Assembly: GCA_020638395.1 (NCBI GenBank)
Contig: JACKIP010000001.1
Location: 1-64,000 of the forward strand
Direction: 5' to 3'
Length of the DNA: 64,000 nt
Origin: Rhodospirillales bacterium
GTDB lineage: Bacteria; Pseudomonadota; Alphaproteobacteria; Micavibrionales; Micavibrionaceae
The notes below the pieces were generated by a model that ran no database searches, was not told the origin of the DNA, and saw only the letters and a program-made list of their open reading frames with translations. Position numbers and translations under genes: made by a program. Shown piece by piece: positions 1-8,271 of the stretch (the first letter of the stretch is position 1; each line of letters starts with the position of its first letter).

Positions 1-927
1 ATCGAAAATTGTCGTAATCATGTAAGGCGCAATCGCAAATAACCCCAGAAAAACGGGTGTGACAAAAAAAGCAATCAGGGCCGTAATACTTTGGAATTCG
101 CGCCCCATCCGCGGCAGATCATCCTGCATGCGCGAAAGATGCGGGACCAGATAGCTCATTAGTCCGCTGGCAATGGAGCTGCGAAACAGCTCCACAATCC
201 GCCAGGCAAACCCGACCAGACCGGCCGCAGAGGTCCCCAGTGTCGCTCCTGCTGCCAGCGGTGTAATCCGCACCAGAGCATCCCAGCTTAATCGCTTAAG
301 AGCCAGAAACGCACCAAAAGAAAAAAAGTACTTTAACTTCCCGGCATCAAACTGCCTCCCCGGCACGGATTTCGCGGACAGGATAAGTATGAGGGTTTGC
401 AGAGCCGCCATCATCACACTCTGAATGATAACGCTCCACGCCCCCAACCCTATAAAAATCGCCCCCAGCCCCAGCAAAGATCCGCCCACCCGGCCAATCA
501 GAACACGCAGGGCCAAAAGCTTGAACCGCCCCTCCCGGCGCATCTGCGCCACATAGATCGTTCCGGCATTGACCAGAAAAATTTCAAGACAGGCAAATGC
601 CGCAAGGGCCGTCAGATTATAAGTCTCGACCTTTTCGGAAAAAAAATAAAACCCGCCGACGGTCGCGAGCATGGACAGAAACGACAATCCAAACCCTGCC
701 CAGAACGCTGTATCGGTATCGGAGGAATCAAGCTCTTTTTTCTGGACCAGAACATCTTCAAACAAGGTGCCGATCAGAATGGCCAGAAATTGCGTGACGG
801 ATAACACGATCACCACCACCCCTAAGTCGGATGGGCCTAAAAATTTGGCATAAACGAAAAACGCCACGACCGCCAAAAGGGAAGCCCCAAATTTTTCGAA
901 CAAAACCCACAATAGGCCTAAATGCAT
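1..927 (-). CDS. Wzx-type polysaccharide flippase (3' end beyond window)
   Basis: Partial gene: 309 codons are visible from an ATG at 927 to the left edge of the window, so the C-terminus is missing. The product starts MHLGLLWVLFEKFG and is made of successive hydrophobic helices, including the stretch AKFLGPSDLGVVVIVLS that is typical of the polysaccharide-transport (RfbX/WzxC, MOP/MVF) superfamily. Family role: flips undecaprenyl-linked glycan repeat units across the inner membrane. It lies on the same strand as, and 22 nt downstream of, a pyruvyl transferase-like gene and a GT2 gene, which fits an envelope or capsular glycan cluster. The family call is solid; the substrate is unknown. Confidence 0.85.
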   Translation of the reverse strand, partial: MHLGLLWVLFEKFGASLLAVVAFFVYAKFLGPSDLGVVVIVLSVTQFLAILIGTLFEDVLVQKKELDSSDTDTAFWAGFGLSFLSMLATVGGFYFFSEKVETYNLTALAAFACLEIFLVNAGTIYVAQMRREGRFKLLALRVLIGRVGGSLLGLGAIFIGLGAWSVIIQSVMMAALQTLILILSAKSVPGRQFDAGKLKYFFSFGAFLALKRLSWDALVRITPLAAGATLGTSAAGLVGFAWRIVELFRSSIASGLMSYLVPHLSRMQDDLPRMGREFQSITALIAFFVTPVFLGLFAIAPYMITTIFD

Positions 928-949
928 GACATTGCTTTGTTATTCTATT

Positions 950-1915
950 TTATGAAAACCATCGGGAGAAATAACGCCCTAACTTGCCGTAACTATTATC
1001 CCGCAATATCAGATCCCGCCCGTTCAGAAGACCAAAAATCGCCCCATGCAGCCGGTCTGTGTCAATGACATGATAGCGGGAAAATAAACTCTCCGCCCGT
1101 TTTGCAATTTTGGCGGAATACCATGACCACAAAGACGCAGAGCCCAAAGCCAGTTTCATCTTGTTCTCAATCCGGCACAAAAACCGGAACGCATCGTAAA
1201 ACTGTTTATCGGCGGGCGTAAAAATATCGTCCCAGTCGAACGTGTCGGCGGCCTGACTCTCCGTCGTCGATTCTTCATCCCGGCGGCGCAGGACCAGTGT
1301 TTTTTCAATCATAGGCCGCGTTGTCTGGTAAGTCCCCAGCAGCATATGCGCCATATCCGGCATCATGCGAACGGCGTCTCCCAGCTCCGGAGCCAGAACG
1401 TCATAGGAATATTGATCCCGGACATATATCAGCAAATTCCGGTGCTGTTTCAGAACCTCAATCGTTTCTTGTAATTTTTCCGCACGTTCAAAATGGACGG
1501 ATTGCGGCATCATAATAATTGCGTGGTGAGGATAATGCCGGACCACATCCAGACGCAGCGCCTGATGATCCTGCACCCCCTGATACAAATCTCCGAAATT
1601 GCCGCCTCCATGACAGACGATGACCTCTTCCGGGCCAATGTGTTTCGCCCGGAAAACATTCAGACTGCGCAGACTGACGCTGGTTTTAACTTTGACTCGC
1701 AATTGCCGGAACAGCTTTTCCGTCCCCAGCATAATCAATAAATCACCTACATTCAGATGGGTTGGCGTATCAAGGTAATGAATTGCCTTTCCGGCCAGAA
1801 GCGGCTGAAATTCATCCTCCAGCATGACCTGCAAGGCTGTCATTCGCTCCAGATCAAACATTGTACGGGTTGTGTACTCATCATCAGAGAGGCGTTTTTG
1901 CGCAGAAGCTGTCAT
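950..1915 (-). CDS. polysaccharide pyruvyl transferase family protein
   Basis: 321-residue cytoplasmic protein. Seen: an N-terminal HYLDTPTHLNVGDLLIM segment, the glycine-rich VIVCHGGGNFGDLY motif near residue 110, and a C-terminal DTDRLHGAIFGLLNGRD segment. These are the typical landmarks of the polysaccharide pyruvyl transferase (CsaB/ExoV/PssK) family, in which a PEP-derived ketal is placed on a sugar. The gene starts 4 nt after the stop of the upstream GT2 gene and precedes the flippase, so the three are probably co-transcribed. Whether it makes a pyruvyl ketal or acts as a glycosyltransferase-like paralogue cannot be told from sequence alone. Confidence 0.85.
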   Translation of the reverse strand: MTASAQKRLSDDEYTTRTMFDLERMTALQVMLEDEFQPLLAGKAIHYLDTPTHLNVGDLLIMLGTEKLFRQLRVKVKTSVSLRSLNVFRAKHIGPEEVIVCHGGGNFGDLYQGVQDHQALRLDVVRHYPHHAIIMMPQSVHFERAEKLQETIEVLKQHRNLLIYVRDQYSYDVLAPELGDAVRMMPDMAHMLLGTYQTTRPMIEKTLVLRRRDEESTTESQAADTFDWDDIFTPADKQFYDAFRFLCRIENKMKLALGSASLWSWYSAKIAKRAESLFSRYHVIDTDRLHGAIFGLLNGRDLILRDNSYGKLGRYFSRWFS

Positions 1916-1919
1916 TTTC

Positions 1920-2918
1920 TCACCTGTTAGTTTCCAGTCGTTTATTTGATTCGGCGAAGCGAACCCGGATCTTTTCCCAGACGCTCAGTCCGGAGGTCGG
2001 GGAACATTCCTCCATATAAGCCTTCGAATAGGCCGTCTGGTTGATGTAAGGATCTTTATACCACTGAGATATCGCTGCCGGTATTAAAAGAAGCGCCGCG
2101 CCCAGTCCCTTCAGGGTCGGCCAGATAAATCCGTTTTTAAATCCTTTCATCACCAGTAACCCGGTGTGGAACAGCATCGTCGGGAAGCGGGTCTTGTGCT
2201 TGATATGCAGATAGGTTTTGTTACGCACATCATAATAAAAACGCTGTCCGCTCCAGGTAACCCGCCGCTCGGCAGACACCTTATGGCGGATTATCACGGA
2301 AGGGTTATATTCAATACGGAACCCGGCATTCAGCATGCGCCTGGAGAGATCCAGCTCTTCATGCAAAAAGAATAACCGGTCGTCATATCCTTTGATTTTC
2401 TCAAACGCATCGCGGCGGATGGCATGTCCCGCCCCGACAAACCGGAAGGTCATAAATGTTTTGGTGGAAAAATCCTTGAGCACCTGCAGGTAAGACCAGC
2501 TCGATTTATCGTCTTCGTCACGATCAAACAGCATGATGCGAAATCCCTGTATTCCAAGCGTAGAGTCACTCTCCATGACCTGCACCATATTTGCCAGCTG
2601 GCGGTCATCGTAAAATTCCGCATCATTATCCAGAGCAACAATATACTTTCCCTGTCCGGCAAAAGACGCCTGATTACGCCCGCCCGGCACCCCGGTATTC
2701 TCCCTGTTACAAATCAGGATAATTTTTCCCGGAGCCTGCTCCGCGCAAAATTCTTTCAACCGCCGCAACCCTTCCGGCTGGCTGCCCTGATCGACAATAA
2801 TGACTTTCTGGTTCACCCCCTTTTGCGCCAAAGCACTTTTGATCGCAGCAATCGTATCATCCATCCGGTCCCAGGATAAAATGATAACATCAACGGAAAT
2901 CAGGGATTTTTCACTCAT
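1920..2918 (-). CDS. glycosyltransferase family 2
   Basis: Start chosen at the ATG at 2918 (MSEKSLISVDVIILSW), 332 residues. A longer in-frame reading to 3149 would overlap the oppositely oriented gene at 3082 and adds no family-like sequence. Seen: GT-A N-terminus VDVIILSWDRMDDTIAAI, the NTGVPGGRNQA segment, the DNDAEF metal-binding DxD-like motif, and FLHEELDLSRRM (the ED acceptor/catalytic-base region). A hydrophobic stretch lies near the C-terminus. GT2 enzymes of this rhamnosyltransferase-like type add sugars to lipid-linked or surface glycans. It is the first gene of the minus-strand glycan cluster; sugar specificity is unknown. Confidence 0.88.
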   Translation of the reverse strand: MSEKSLISVDVIILSWDRMDDTIAAIKSALAQKGVNQKVIIVDQGSQPEGLRRLKEFCAEQAPGKIILICNRENTGVPGGRNQASFAGQGKYIVALDNDAEFYDDRQLANMVQVMESDSTLGIQGFRIMLFDRDEDDKSSWSYLQVLKDFSTKTFMTFRFVGAGHAIRRDAFEKIKGYDDRLFFLHEELDLSRRMLNAGFRIEYNPSVIIRHKVSAERRVTWSGQRFYYDVRNKTYLHIKHKTRFPTMLFHTGLLVMKGFKNGFIWPTLKGLGAALLLIPAAISQWYKDPYINQTAYSKAYMEECSPTSGLSVWEKIRVRFAESNKRLETNR

Positions 2919-3081
2919 AACAACTCTCTTACGTATTCTCTCAGGCTGTTTTATCTTTAAAGATATCCATCGCAGCGCACAAGATATATTCCGGCTCTTC
3001 TGCGGATTTTTTGTTTGTGATTGCAGATCAAACGTTGCAGAATAAACCGTAAGACCTTTCCCTGAAAAAAGGAGCCTCATA

Positions 3082-3648
3082 GTGCGCAATTTTCTGTTTC
3101 TTGCCTGTCTTGGTACCAGCCTGCTTTCGTTCTCTGTATCTATACCCACATCCGCATCGGCCAGCGATAAACTATGCGACAGAGTGGGACTTTACGGCGA
3201 AGCCCTGACATTTTCCCATCACCTGTCCGATAATGGTGCCCCGCCGGGGGGATATAATGAAACCAACACCGGGGCGTCCATCGGCGCGGTTTGCAAAAAG
3301 ACTTACCGGCTTTTCGACCTGAATACCTCGCTGGGCCTGATCGCATTTAAAAACAGCTATGACAAAACGTCCAAAGGTATCGCACTGGGGGCCAATCTGA
3401 GCCGCCCGGTTTATGAACGCTGGGATGCATTTGCAGGGGTTAATATCGTTGCGGTTGATGGCTATGAAGATCTGTCTGATGATGCCCGGATCGGAGATGA
3501 AACCGGTATTTTACCCGCAATTGCCATTGGGACCAGTTATAATTTCACCTCCAATATTGCATTCCGAGCCACCGCAAACATCATCCCCAGTGTTGGCGCG
3601 GCGGACGGTTTGATTCTGCCGACCATCGGCATTCAATATTTGTATTAG
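3082..3648 (+). CDS. small outer-membrane beta-barrel protein, hypothetical
   Basis: 188 residues from a GTG start preceded by a good Shine-Dalgarno (AAGGAGCC). A clear signal peptide (LFLACLGTSLLSFSVSIPTSASA) is followed by short alternating amphipathic strands rich in Gly, Ala and aromatics, ending in GIQYLY. An aromatic last residue is typical of BAM-assembled barrels. Two Cys (near residues 33 and 72) could form a disulfide. I do not recognise a named family; an 8-stranded barrel is an inference from size. It is divergent from the GT2 gene, and its promoter probably lies between 2919 and 3081. Confidence 0.6.
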   Translation: MRNFLFLACLGTSLLSFSVSIPTSASASDKLCDRVGLYGEALTFSHHLSDNGAPPGGYNETNTGASIGAVCKKTYRLFDLNTSLGLIAFKNSYDKTSKGIALGANLSRPVYERWDAFAGVNIVAVDGYEDLSDDARIGDETGILPAIAIGTSYNFTSNIAFRATANIIPSVGAADGLILPTIGIQYLY

Positions 3649-3668
3649 ACGCGACTCTGCCCCATACT
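3640..3668 (+). promoter_or_regulatory. candidate promoter for a leaderless DUF3137 mRNA
   Basis: TTGTAT at 3640-3645 and CATACT at 3663-3668 are separated by 17 nt and sit 6 nt before the ATG at 3675. No Shine-Dalgarno precedes that ATG. Transcription would start at or next to the start codon. The -35 half overlaps the end of the upstream gene. Inferred from spacing and consensus only. Confidence 0.35.
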
Positions 3669-3674
3669 TGAATC

Positions 3675-4562
3675 ATGTCTGATGACCTTCTTGCAACATT
3701 GGAACTCCGCCGCCGGGCTGATCGTAATTTCTTTCTGGGATGCGTGCTGTCCAGCCTGCTTGTTTTAGGATTTCTGGCAACGTTTCTGCCGCCTCTATGG
3801 CTGTTATTCAGCGGGATGATTTTAACTCTGTTGAATCTCAATGCCTATTACATTCTGCGACGGCATTTCAAACGCAAAGGTAAGGCTCTGTTTTTGACTT
3901 CAATTGCAAAAGAGTTTGGCCTGACCTACAGCCCGTCCCACGCCTTTGAAATCGGCAAACTGCTCGATCACGGAATTATCCCCCCCTATGATCTGAAAGA
4001 AACAGAGGACGGGTTTAAAAAGAACGACCGTTCCTTTCCGATTGCCTTTCAGGAAGTGATTTTAAAAAAGATAGAGCAGGATGAGCGCGAACAAAAACGC
4101 TATATCAAGCCGGTTTTCCGCGGCCTGATGATTAAGCTGACCTTGAAAAGACGTTTGGATTTTCACACAATCATTATTCCCAACCGCTTTTTGCGCCCGA
4201 CAGTCGAGGCCGGATCAATTCCACACTATGCTGGCTTCGAAGAGGTTAAACTCATCAGCCCGCACTTCACGAAAGACTACAAGGTCTATTCAACCAATCA
4301 GATCGAATCCCGCGTCCTGTTTGACCCACTGTTTATCGAGCGGTTTCTGGAGCTGGGAACCCATCTGAACGCCAAATGGCTGGAGGCCAGCTTTTACCGG
4401 AATGAGTTACTTATCATGGCGCAATTTACAAAAGACCATTTCGAGATTGGATCTATCCTGCGCCCCGTTCTGGAAGATGACCTGCAACAGGTCCGGCAGG
4501 AGATCAGCCATATTATGAAGCTCTCTGAAATGCTCAAACACAATGCCTATATCGGAGAATAA
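3675..4562 (+). CDS. DUF3137 domain-containing membrane protein
   Basis: 295 residues. After a short charged N-terminus there are two closely spaced transmembrane helices (about residues 19-60), then a soluble domain with the DUF3137 pattern: a FGLTYSPS segment, LKLTLKRRLDFHTIII-type beta strands, and a C-terminal part holding FDPLFIERFLEL and the LEASFYRNELLIMAQ region. Members are widespread in proteobacteria; the function is unknown. The gene lacks a recognisable Shine-Dalgarno and has a promoter-like sequence immediately upstream. It converges on tadC. Confidence 0.8.
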   Translation: MSDDLLATLELRRRADRNFFLGCVLSSLLVLGFLATFLPPLWLLFSGMILTLLNLNAYYILRRHFKRKGKALFLTSIAKEFGLTYSPSHAFEIGKLLDHGIIPPYDLKETEDGFKKNDRSFPIAFQEVILKKIEQDEREQKRYIKPVFRGLMIKLTLKRRLDFHTIIIPNRFLRPTVEAGSIPHYAGFEEVKLISPHFTKDYKVYSTNQIESRVLFDPLFIERFLELGTHLNAKWLEASFYRNELLIMAQFTKDHFEIGSILRPVLEDDLQQVRQEISHIMKLSEMLKHNAYIGE

Positions 4563-4582
4563 GTCCGGAGACCAGATCTTTC

Positions 4583-5548
4583 CTACATATTTGAAATCTG
4601 GATTCCCACAGGCCCCAGAATAATCACAAACAGAGATGGCAGGAAAAACAAAATCATCGGTACGGTCAGCTTTGGCGGCAGAGACATCGCTTTTTCTTCG
4701 GCGCGTTGCATCCGGATATCTCGCAGCTCTTCGGACAGAATGCGCAAAGCCTGCGAAACCGAAGTTCCGTACTGCTCCGCCTGAACCAGAGCCGTGGTGA
4801 ATGATTTGGCCGCGGGATTTCCTAATCTGCGGGCAAAGTCTGCCAGAGCCGCCCGGCGATTATTTAACATACTCATTTCTGCACTTAAGATCCCCAATTC
4901 CTCCGCCAGTATTGGTGCCTGCTCGACAATCTCATTGGAAATACGATCAATCGTCTGTTCCAGACCAATCCCGCCCTGTACGCAGATCAGCATCATATCC
5001 AGCGCATCCGGAAAAGACAGCTCCATATCCTGCTGTCTTTTCTGAATCTGGTTTTTGATAATGATCCCCGGCAAAAAGAAGCCAAAAGCAAACCCGCCGA
5101 AATAAACACATAGCTGTACCATTTTAGAGAACTGCCGTTCCTCCGGCAACGCAGAAAACACCAGAAAGGAAAACACCAGAAAGAACACCGGCAACCCGAC
5201 GCGTGCCACCATGAAATTGATCGGCGCTTTGGGGCTGCGATACCCGGCCTGCACCATCATATTCCGGATCTTTTTCCCCTGTGCGCCGAGCAAATCCTGC
5301 ATTTTATAAAGCATTGCCATGCTCTCACGAGCGGATAATTCTTTATCTGTCACAATAGTACGGTCACGCCCGGCTTTGGCGTCTTCGTACAGCGCCCGGC
5401 GGCGCTTCTGAACAATATCCTTATAGCGTTCCTTCTTTTCTTCCTTATCCAGAAACATCGACGCAAACGCCATGAAGGAAACCGCGGCAATCAGTGCACT
5501 CAGAAAGGTAATCAGGCCTTCATCGCTTATTCCAAAAAATTCAAGCAT
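4583..5548 (-). CDS. tadC: Tad pilus inner-membrane platform protein TadC
   Basis: 321 residues with a type II secretion F (T2SSF) domain. Seen: an N-terminal helix (residues 10-32), two central helices around residues 115-165, the conserved DALDMMLICVQGGIGLEQ segment that opens the T2SSF domain, and a C-terminal helix ending LGPVGIQISN. TadC pairs with TadB to form the membrane platform on which the TadA/CpaF ATPase assembles Flp pili. It lies 18 nt downstream of tadB on the same strand, the usual tadB-tadC order. Confidence 0.92.
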   Translation of the reverse strand: MLEFFGISDEGLITFLSALIAAVSFMAFASMFLDKEEKKERYKDIVQKRRRALYEDAKAGRDRTIVTDKELSARESMAMLYKMQDLLGAQGKKIRNMMVQAGYRSPKAPINFMVARVGLPVFFLVFSFLVFSALPEERQFSKMVQLCVYFGGFAFGFFLPGIIIKNQIQKRQQDMELSFPDALDMMLICVQGGIGLEQTIDRISNEIVEQAPILAEELGILSAEMSMLNNRRAALADFARRLGNPAAKSFTTALVQAEQYGTSVSQALRILSEELRDIRMQRAEEKAMSLPPKLTVPMILFFLPSLFVIILGPVGIQISNM

Positions 5549-5566
5549 TCCAAGATCCTCCCTTCC

Positions 5567-6544
5567 CTATACCTTAAAGTTAATCATCAGTTTCATCGAC
5601 AATACGCCAAGGCTCATCCAGACCAGAGCAAACGCCAGCATCACCTTGCCCATTGGAGTTTCCACCAATACCATGACATGCTCCGGCTTCAGGAAATACA
5701 TCCCACCGCCGACCACGACCGGCAACGCCCCGATAATCCCCGCAGATGCTTTTGCCTCCGAAGACAGGGCTTTGACTTTCCGCGCCAGCTTGTACCGCGC
5801 CCGGATCACATCGGCCAGATTTGTTAAAATTTCGGAAAGAGATGATCCGGTCTGCGCCTGAATGGCCAGTCCGGTTGCAAACATTTTGACCTCTGGCAAA
5901 GGAATGCGCACCGCCGCTTCCAGAGCTGCTTCATGCAAAGGAATTCCGATCCGCTGACTATCATATATTTTTGACATTTCTTCCCCAATCGGGCCTGTGT
6001 ATTCACGCGAAACCATGGCAATTGCTTCGGCAACCGGCATACCGCTTTTGAGCAAACGGGTCATGGCCTCCAGCGCATCAGCAAATTCTTCCAGAAATTT
6101 TTTCTGGCGGCGGGTCGCCATGCGCCCGATTACAAAGCGCGGCAACCCGAAAAACCCGATAATCGCCATAAAAATCATTAAAACGGGCGATGCTTTCAGA
6201 AGCAAAGCCATCACCACCAGAACGACGCCTGAAATCCCGGAATAAGTAAAATACTGTCTGGTTGAAATATCCCGCCCGGTTTGCTGTAACCGGTCCCGCA
6301 GAGTATTATTCTTTTTCTTCTTTCCGCCGTCGTCATCCTGATTTTTTAACTTTTTGGCCAGACTGGCCCGCCGTCTGTCGGCCAGATCAACCTGTCCGGT
6401 TTTTTTGCTATCGGAGCCCTTGCCGGTGATAATCTGCCGCGCACGGTTCTGCTCCGGAGAAGATTGCCGCAGCAAAAAGAAAGCAAACCCGCCAAATGCG
6501 GCGAGGATCAGAACCACGATCAATGTAACAAATAACGGTGACAT
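5567..6544 (-). CDS. tadB: Tad pilus inner-membrane platform protein TadB
   Basis: 325 residues: an N-terminal transmembrane helix (residues 5-25), a basic linker, paired helices around residues 105-140, the T2SSF domain opening with ALEAMTRLLKSGMPVAEA, and C-terminal helices ending in SMKLMINFKV. TadB acts with TadC as the inner-membrane core of the Flp/Tad pilus. In typical loci it directly follows cpaF/tadA; here a plus-strand phosphatase and two small minus-strand genes intervene (6678-8244). Confidence 0.92.
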   Translation of the reverse strand: MSPLFVTLIVVLILAAFGGFAFFLLRQSSPEQNRARQIITGKGSDSKKTGQVDLADRRRASLAKKLKNQDDDGGKKKKNNTLRDRLQQTGRDISTRQYFTYSGISGVVLVVMALLLKASPVLMIFMAIIGFFGLPRFVIGRMATRRQKKFLEEFADALEAMTRLLKSGMPVAEAIAMVSREYTGPIGEEMSKIYDSQRIGIPLHEAALEAAVRIPLPEVKMFATGLAIQAQTGSSLSEILTNLADVIRARYKLARKVKALSSEAKASAGIIGALPVVVGGGMYFLKPEHVMVLVETPMGKVMLAFALVWMSLGVLSMKLMINFKV

Positions 6545-6644
6545 AGGCCGGAAAACCCGCTGAATTATTATAGTTTTTCAACGTTTAGAATACTGAAAGA
6601 AAGTGAAGGAGGCCTTAAGTATTTATGGTAATTTATGTTTTTGT

Positions 6645-6672
6645 TTGATCTGTAAACTTCATTTGTTACAGT
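6645..6672 (+). promoter_or_regulatory. candidate promoter for the PP2C-like gene
   Basis: TTGATC at 6645-6650 and TACAGT at 6667-6672 are 16 nt apart and end 5 nt before the ATG at 6678. No ribosome-binding site is seen, so a leaderless transcript is plausible. Inferred from spacing only. Confidence 0.3.
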
Positions 6673-6677
6673 AACAT

Positions 6678-7526
6678 ATGATGAAATTTATGATGGCGAC
6701 AGCCGCAAAAAAGCAGGAGCGCCCGAATGAAGATCTGGCAGGATATAAAGGATCTACATTCTGGTTAATGGACGGGGCGACACAATTAGAGCGTACACAT
6801 GAGTTTGATGCCGCGTGGTTGGTACGTGCACTGGATCAGGAATTTCAGATGACGCTTACGCAAAATCCAGAATACCCTTTGGTAGATCTGGCAAAAGACG
6901 CTATTAAAACGACCGCAGATCTTTTTTATCGTAAAACTGGTATTCGGCCCGACGATGAAGCGGGTCAACGGCCTGCCTGCACATTAATCATGGGACGTCC
7001 TCACGCTGATCATCTGGATTATTTGGTGCTGTGCGATAGCACACTGGCTGTCTGTGGGTCGAGAGGAACTCAGGTTTTGACGGATGACCGGATTGATCAA
7101 AATATCAGTATCGAGCCGGTGTATGATTGTTTAAGAGAAGGGTATGGCTTTGAGACGCAGGCCTTTAAAGACGCTATGGTGGAACTTTATGCGCGTACAA
7201 AGCCTTTGATGAATACGCCGGAGGGGTTTTATTCTATTCAGCAAGATCCAGCGGTAATCGAGCAGGCTCTAACGGGTTCACTTCCATTCGACGCAGCAAC
7301 AGACCATATTCTGGCGATGAGTGATGGTTTTACGCGTGCCTATGATATTTTAAATCTGTATCCCGATGTGCCGGCATTGTGGCAAGACATTCTCACAGTC
7401 GGGCCGGAGGAGATCATCCGTCGGATCCGTATGGCTGAGCAACAGGATGGTCAGGGGAAGAATTTTCCACGCTCCAGCCTGCATGATGATGCGACCATTT
7501 TATGGGGTGTATCAGAGAACTTTTGA
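6678..7526 (+). CDS. PP2C-type protein phosphatase domain protein
   Basis: 282 residues, soluble, no signal peptide. The PP2C fold landmarks are visible: NEDL near residue 18 and WLMDGAT near residue 31 (metal-binding Asp region), ILAMSDGFTRAYD near residue 213 (second metal-binding Asp), and C-terminal SLHDDATILW, the family's D-D ending. Such phosphatases remove phosphate from Ser/Thr; this one is a stand-alone PPM domain. It sits on the opposite strand between tadB and cpaF, so a role in regulating pilus assembly is conceivable but purely positional. Start assigned at the first of two near-adjacent Met codons. Confidence 0.8.
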   Translation: MMKFMMATAAKKQERPNEDLAGYKGSTFWLMDGATQLERTHEFDAAWLVRALDQEFQMTLTQNPEYPLVDLAKDAIKTTADLFYRKTGIRPDDEAGQRPACTLIMGRPHADHLDYLVLCDSTLAVCGSRGTQVLTDDRIDQNISIEPVYDCLREGYGFETQAFKDAMVELYARTKPLMNTPEGFYSIQQDPAVIEQALTGSLPFDAATDHILAMSDGFTRAYDILNLYPDVPALWQDILTVGPEEIIRRIRMAEQQDGQGKNFPRSSLHDDATILWGVSENF

Positions 7527-7590
7527 TGAGTATTTATAAGGCGTTTTTAAGATTATGAATTTATGCGGTTTTTGAATACTTTTTGGTTAA

Positions 7591-7905
7591 CTAGCGGGGA
7601 AAAAATATTAGCCAAGTAATAAGTATTATAAGTAAAATAAATCCCAATATAGCGTGTTTTGCCCATAGTTTAGTCTCAATAAATTCAAACAATTTTAAAT
7701 TGTTTGAATCATAATCCCAATAAAAATCATAAATTTGTTTTGCTTTCAAAGTAATTATGGCTATGAAAAATATATATCCTAGAGAAAAATATAAACCATA
7801 TACCCATCCTTTGGAGAGGATAGCTATAATCATTAAGAGAACTCCAAATATACATAGTAATATAAATAGAAGTTTATAAATAGTTTTGTCATTATAGAAA
7901 TTCAT
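7591..7905 (-). CDS. small membrane protein, hypothetical
   Basis: 104 residues with three strongly hydrophobic segments (about residues 10-28, 32-52 and 83-102) and few charges. The DNA is visibly more AT-rich than the flanking tad genes, suggesting later acquisition. I recognise no family. It lies 21 nt downstream of another small membrane protein on the same strand, so the two are probably co-transcribed. Confidence 0.5.
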   Translation of the reverse strand: MNFYNDKTIYKLLFILLCIFGVLLMIIAILSKGWVYGLYFSLGYIFFIAIITLKAKQIYDFYWDYDSNNLKLFEFIETKLWAKHAILGFILLIILITWLIFFPR

Positions 7906-7926
7906 TTGGTGACCTTGAAATATATA

Positions 7927-8244
7927 CTATGTTACAAACAACAGAATTGTGGCGCAAAGGGCACCAAGGAGTAAGAAGCCGATCAAAAGAAATGCCTCTA
8001 AGTTATCTCCGTATTTATGGCTGACATAGTTATCCAGAAAAGCATAGGTCATGCCGACACATGATCCGATTATTCCACATATCAAGAAATTATATCCGGT
8101 TAGTAAGGCAATGATGAGGCCTGCGATGCCAAAGTAAAAGGCCTTTACGGGATAATTCAGAATAGATTCTGCTTTCATCCAGACATCAAAAAAGCTGGGC
8201 TGTTCTTTCGGGAGATTTGTCTCTTCGTCCATGGGTTTGATCAT
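7927..8244 (-). CDS. small membrane protein, hypothetical
   Basis: 105 residues. A polar N-terminus (MDEETNLPKEQPSFFDVW) precedes three hydrophobic helices (about residues 35-50, 53-70 and 83-104). No known family recognised. It begins 27 nt after the cpaF stop codon on the same strand, so it may be transcribed from the cpaF transcript. It and its neighbour separate cpaF from tadB. Confidence 0.5.
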   Translation of the reverse strand: MIKPMDEETNLPKEQPSFFDVWMKAESILNYPVKAFYFGIAGLIIALLTGYNFLICGIIGSCVGMTYAFLDNYVSHKYGDNLEAFLLIGFLLLGALCATILLFVT

Positions 8245-8271
8245 AGGTGATGTTTATGGTGATAATCAAGT

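Noticed and set aside
2919..3149. Longer N-terminus for the GT2 gene
   Set aside because: It overlaps the start and signal peptide of the opposite-strand gene at 3082 and lacks family similarity.
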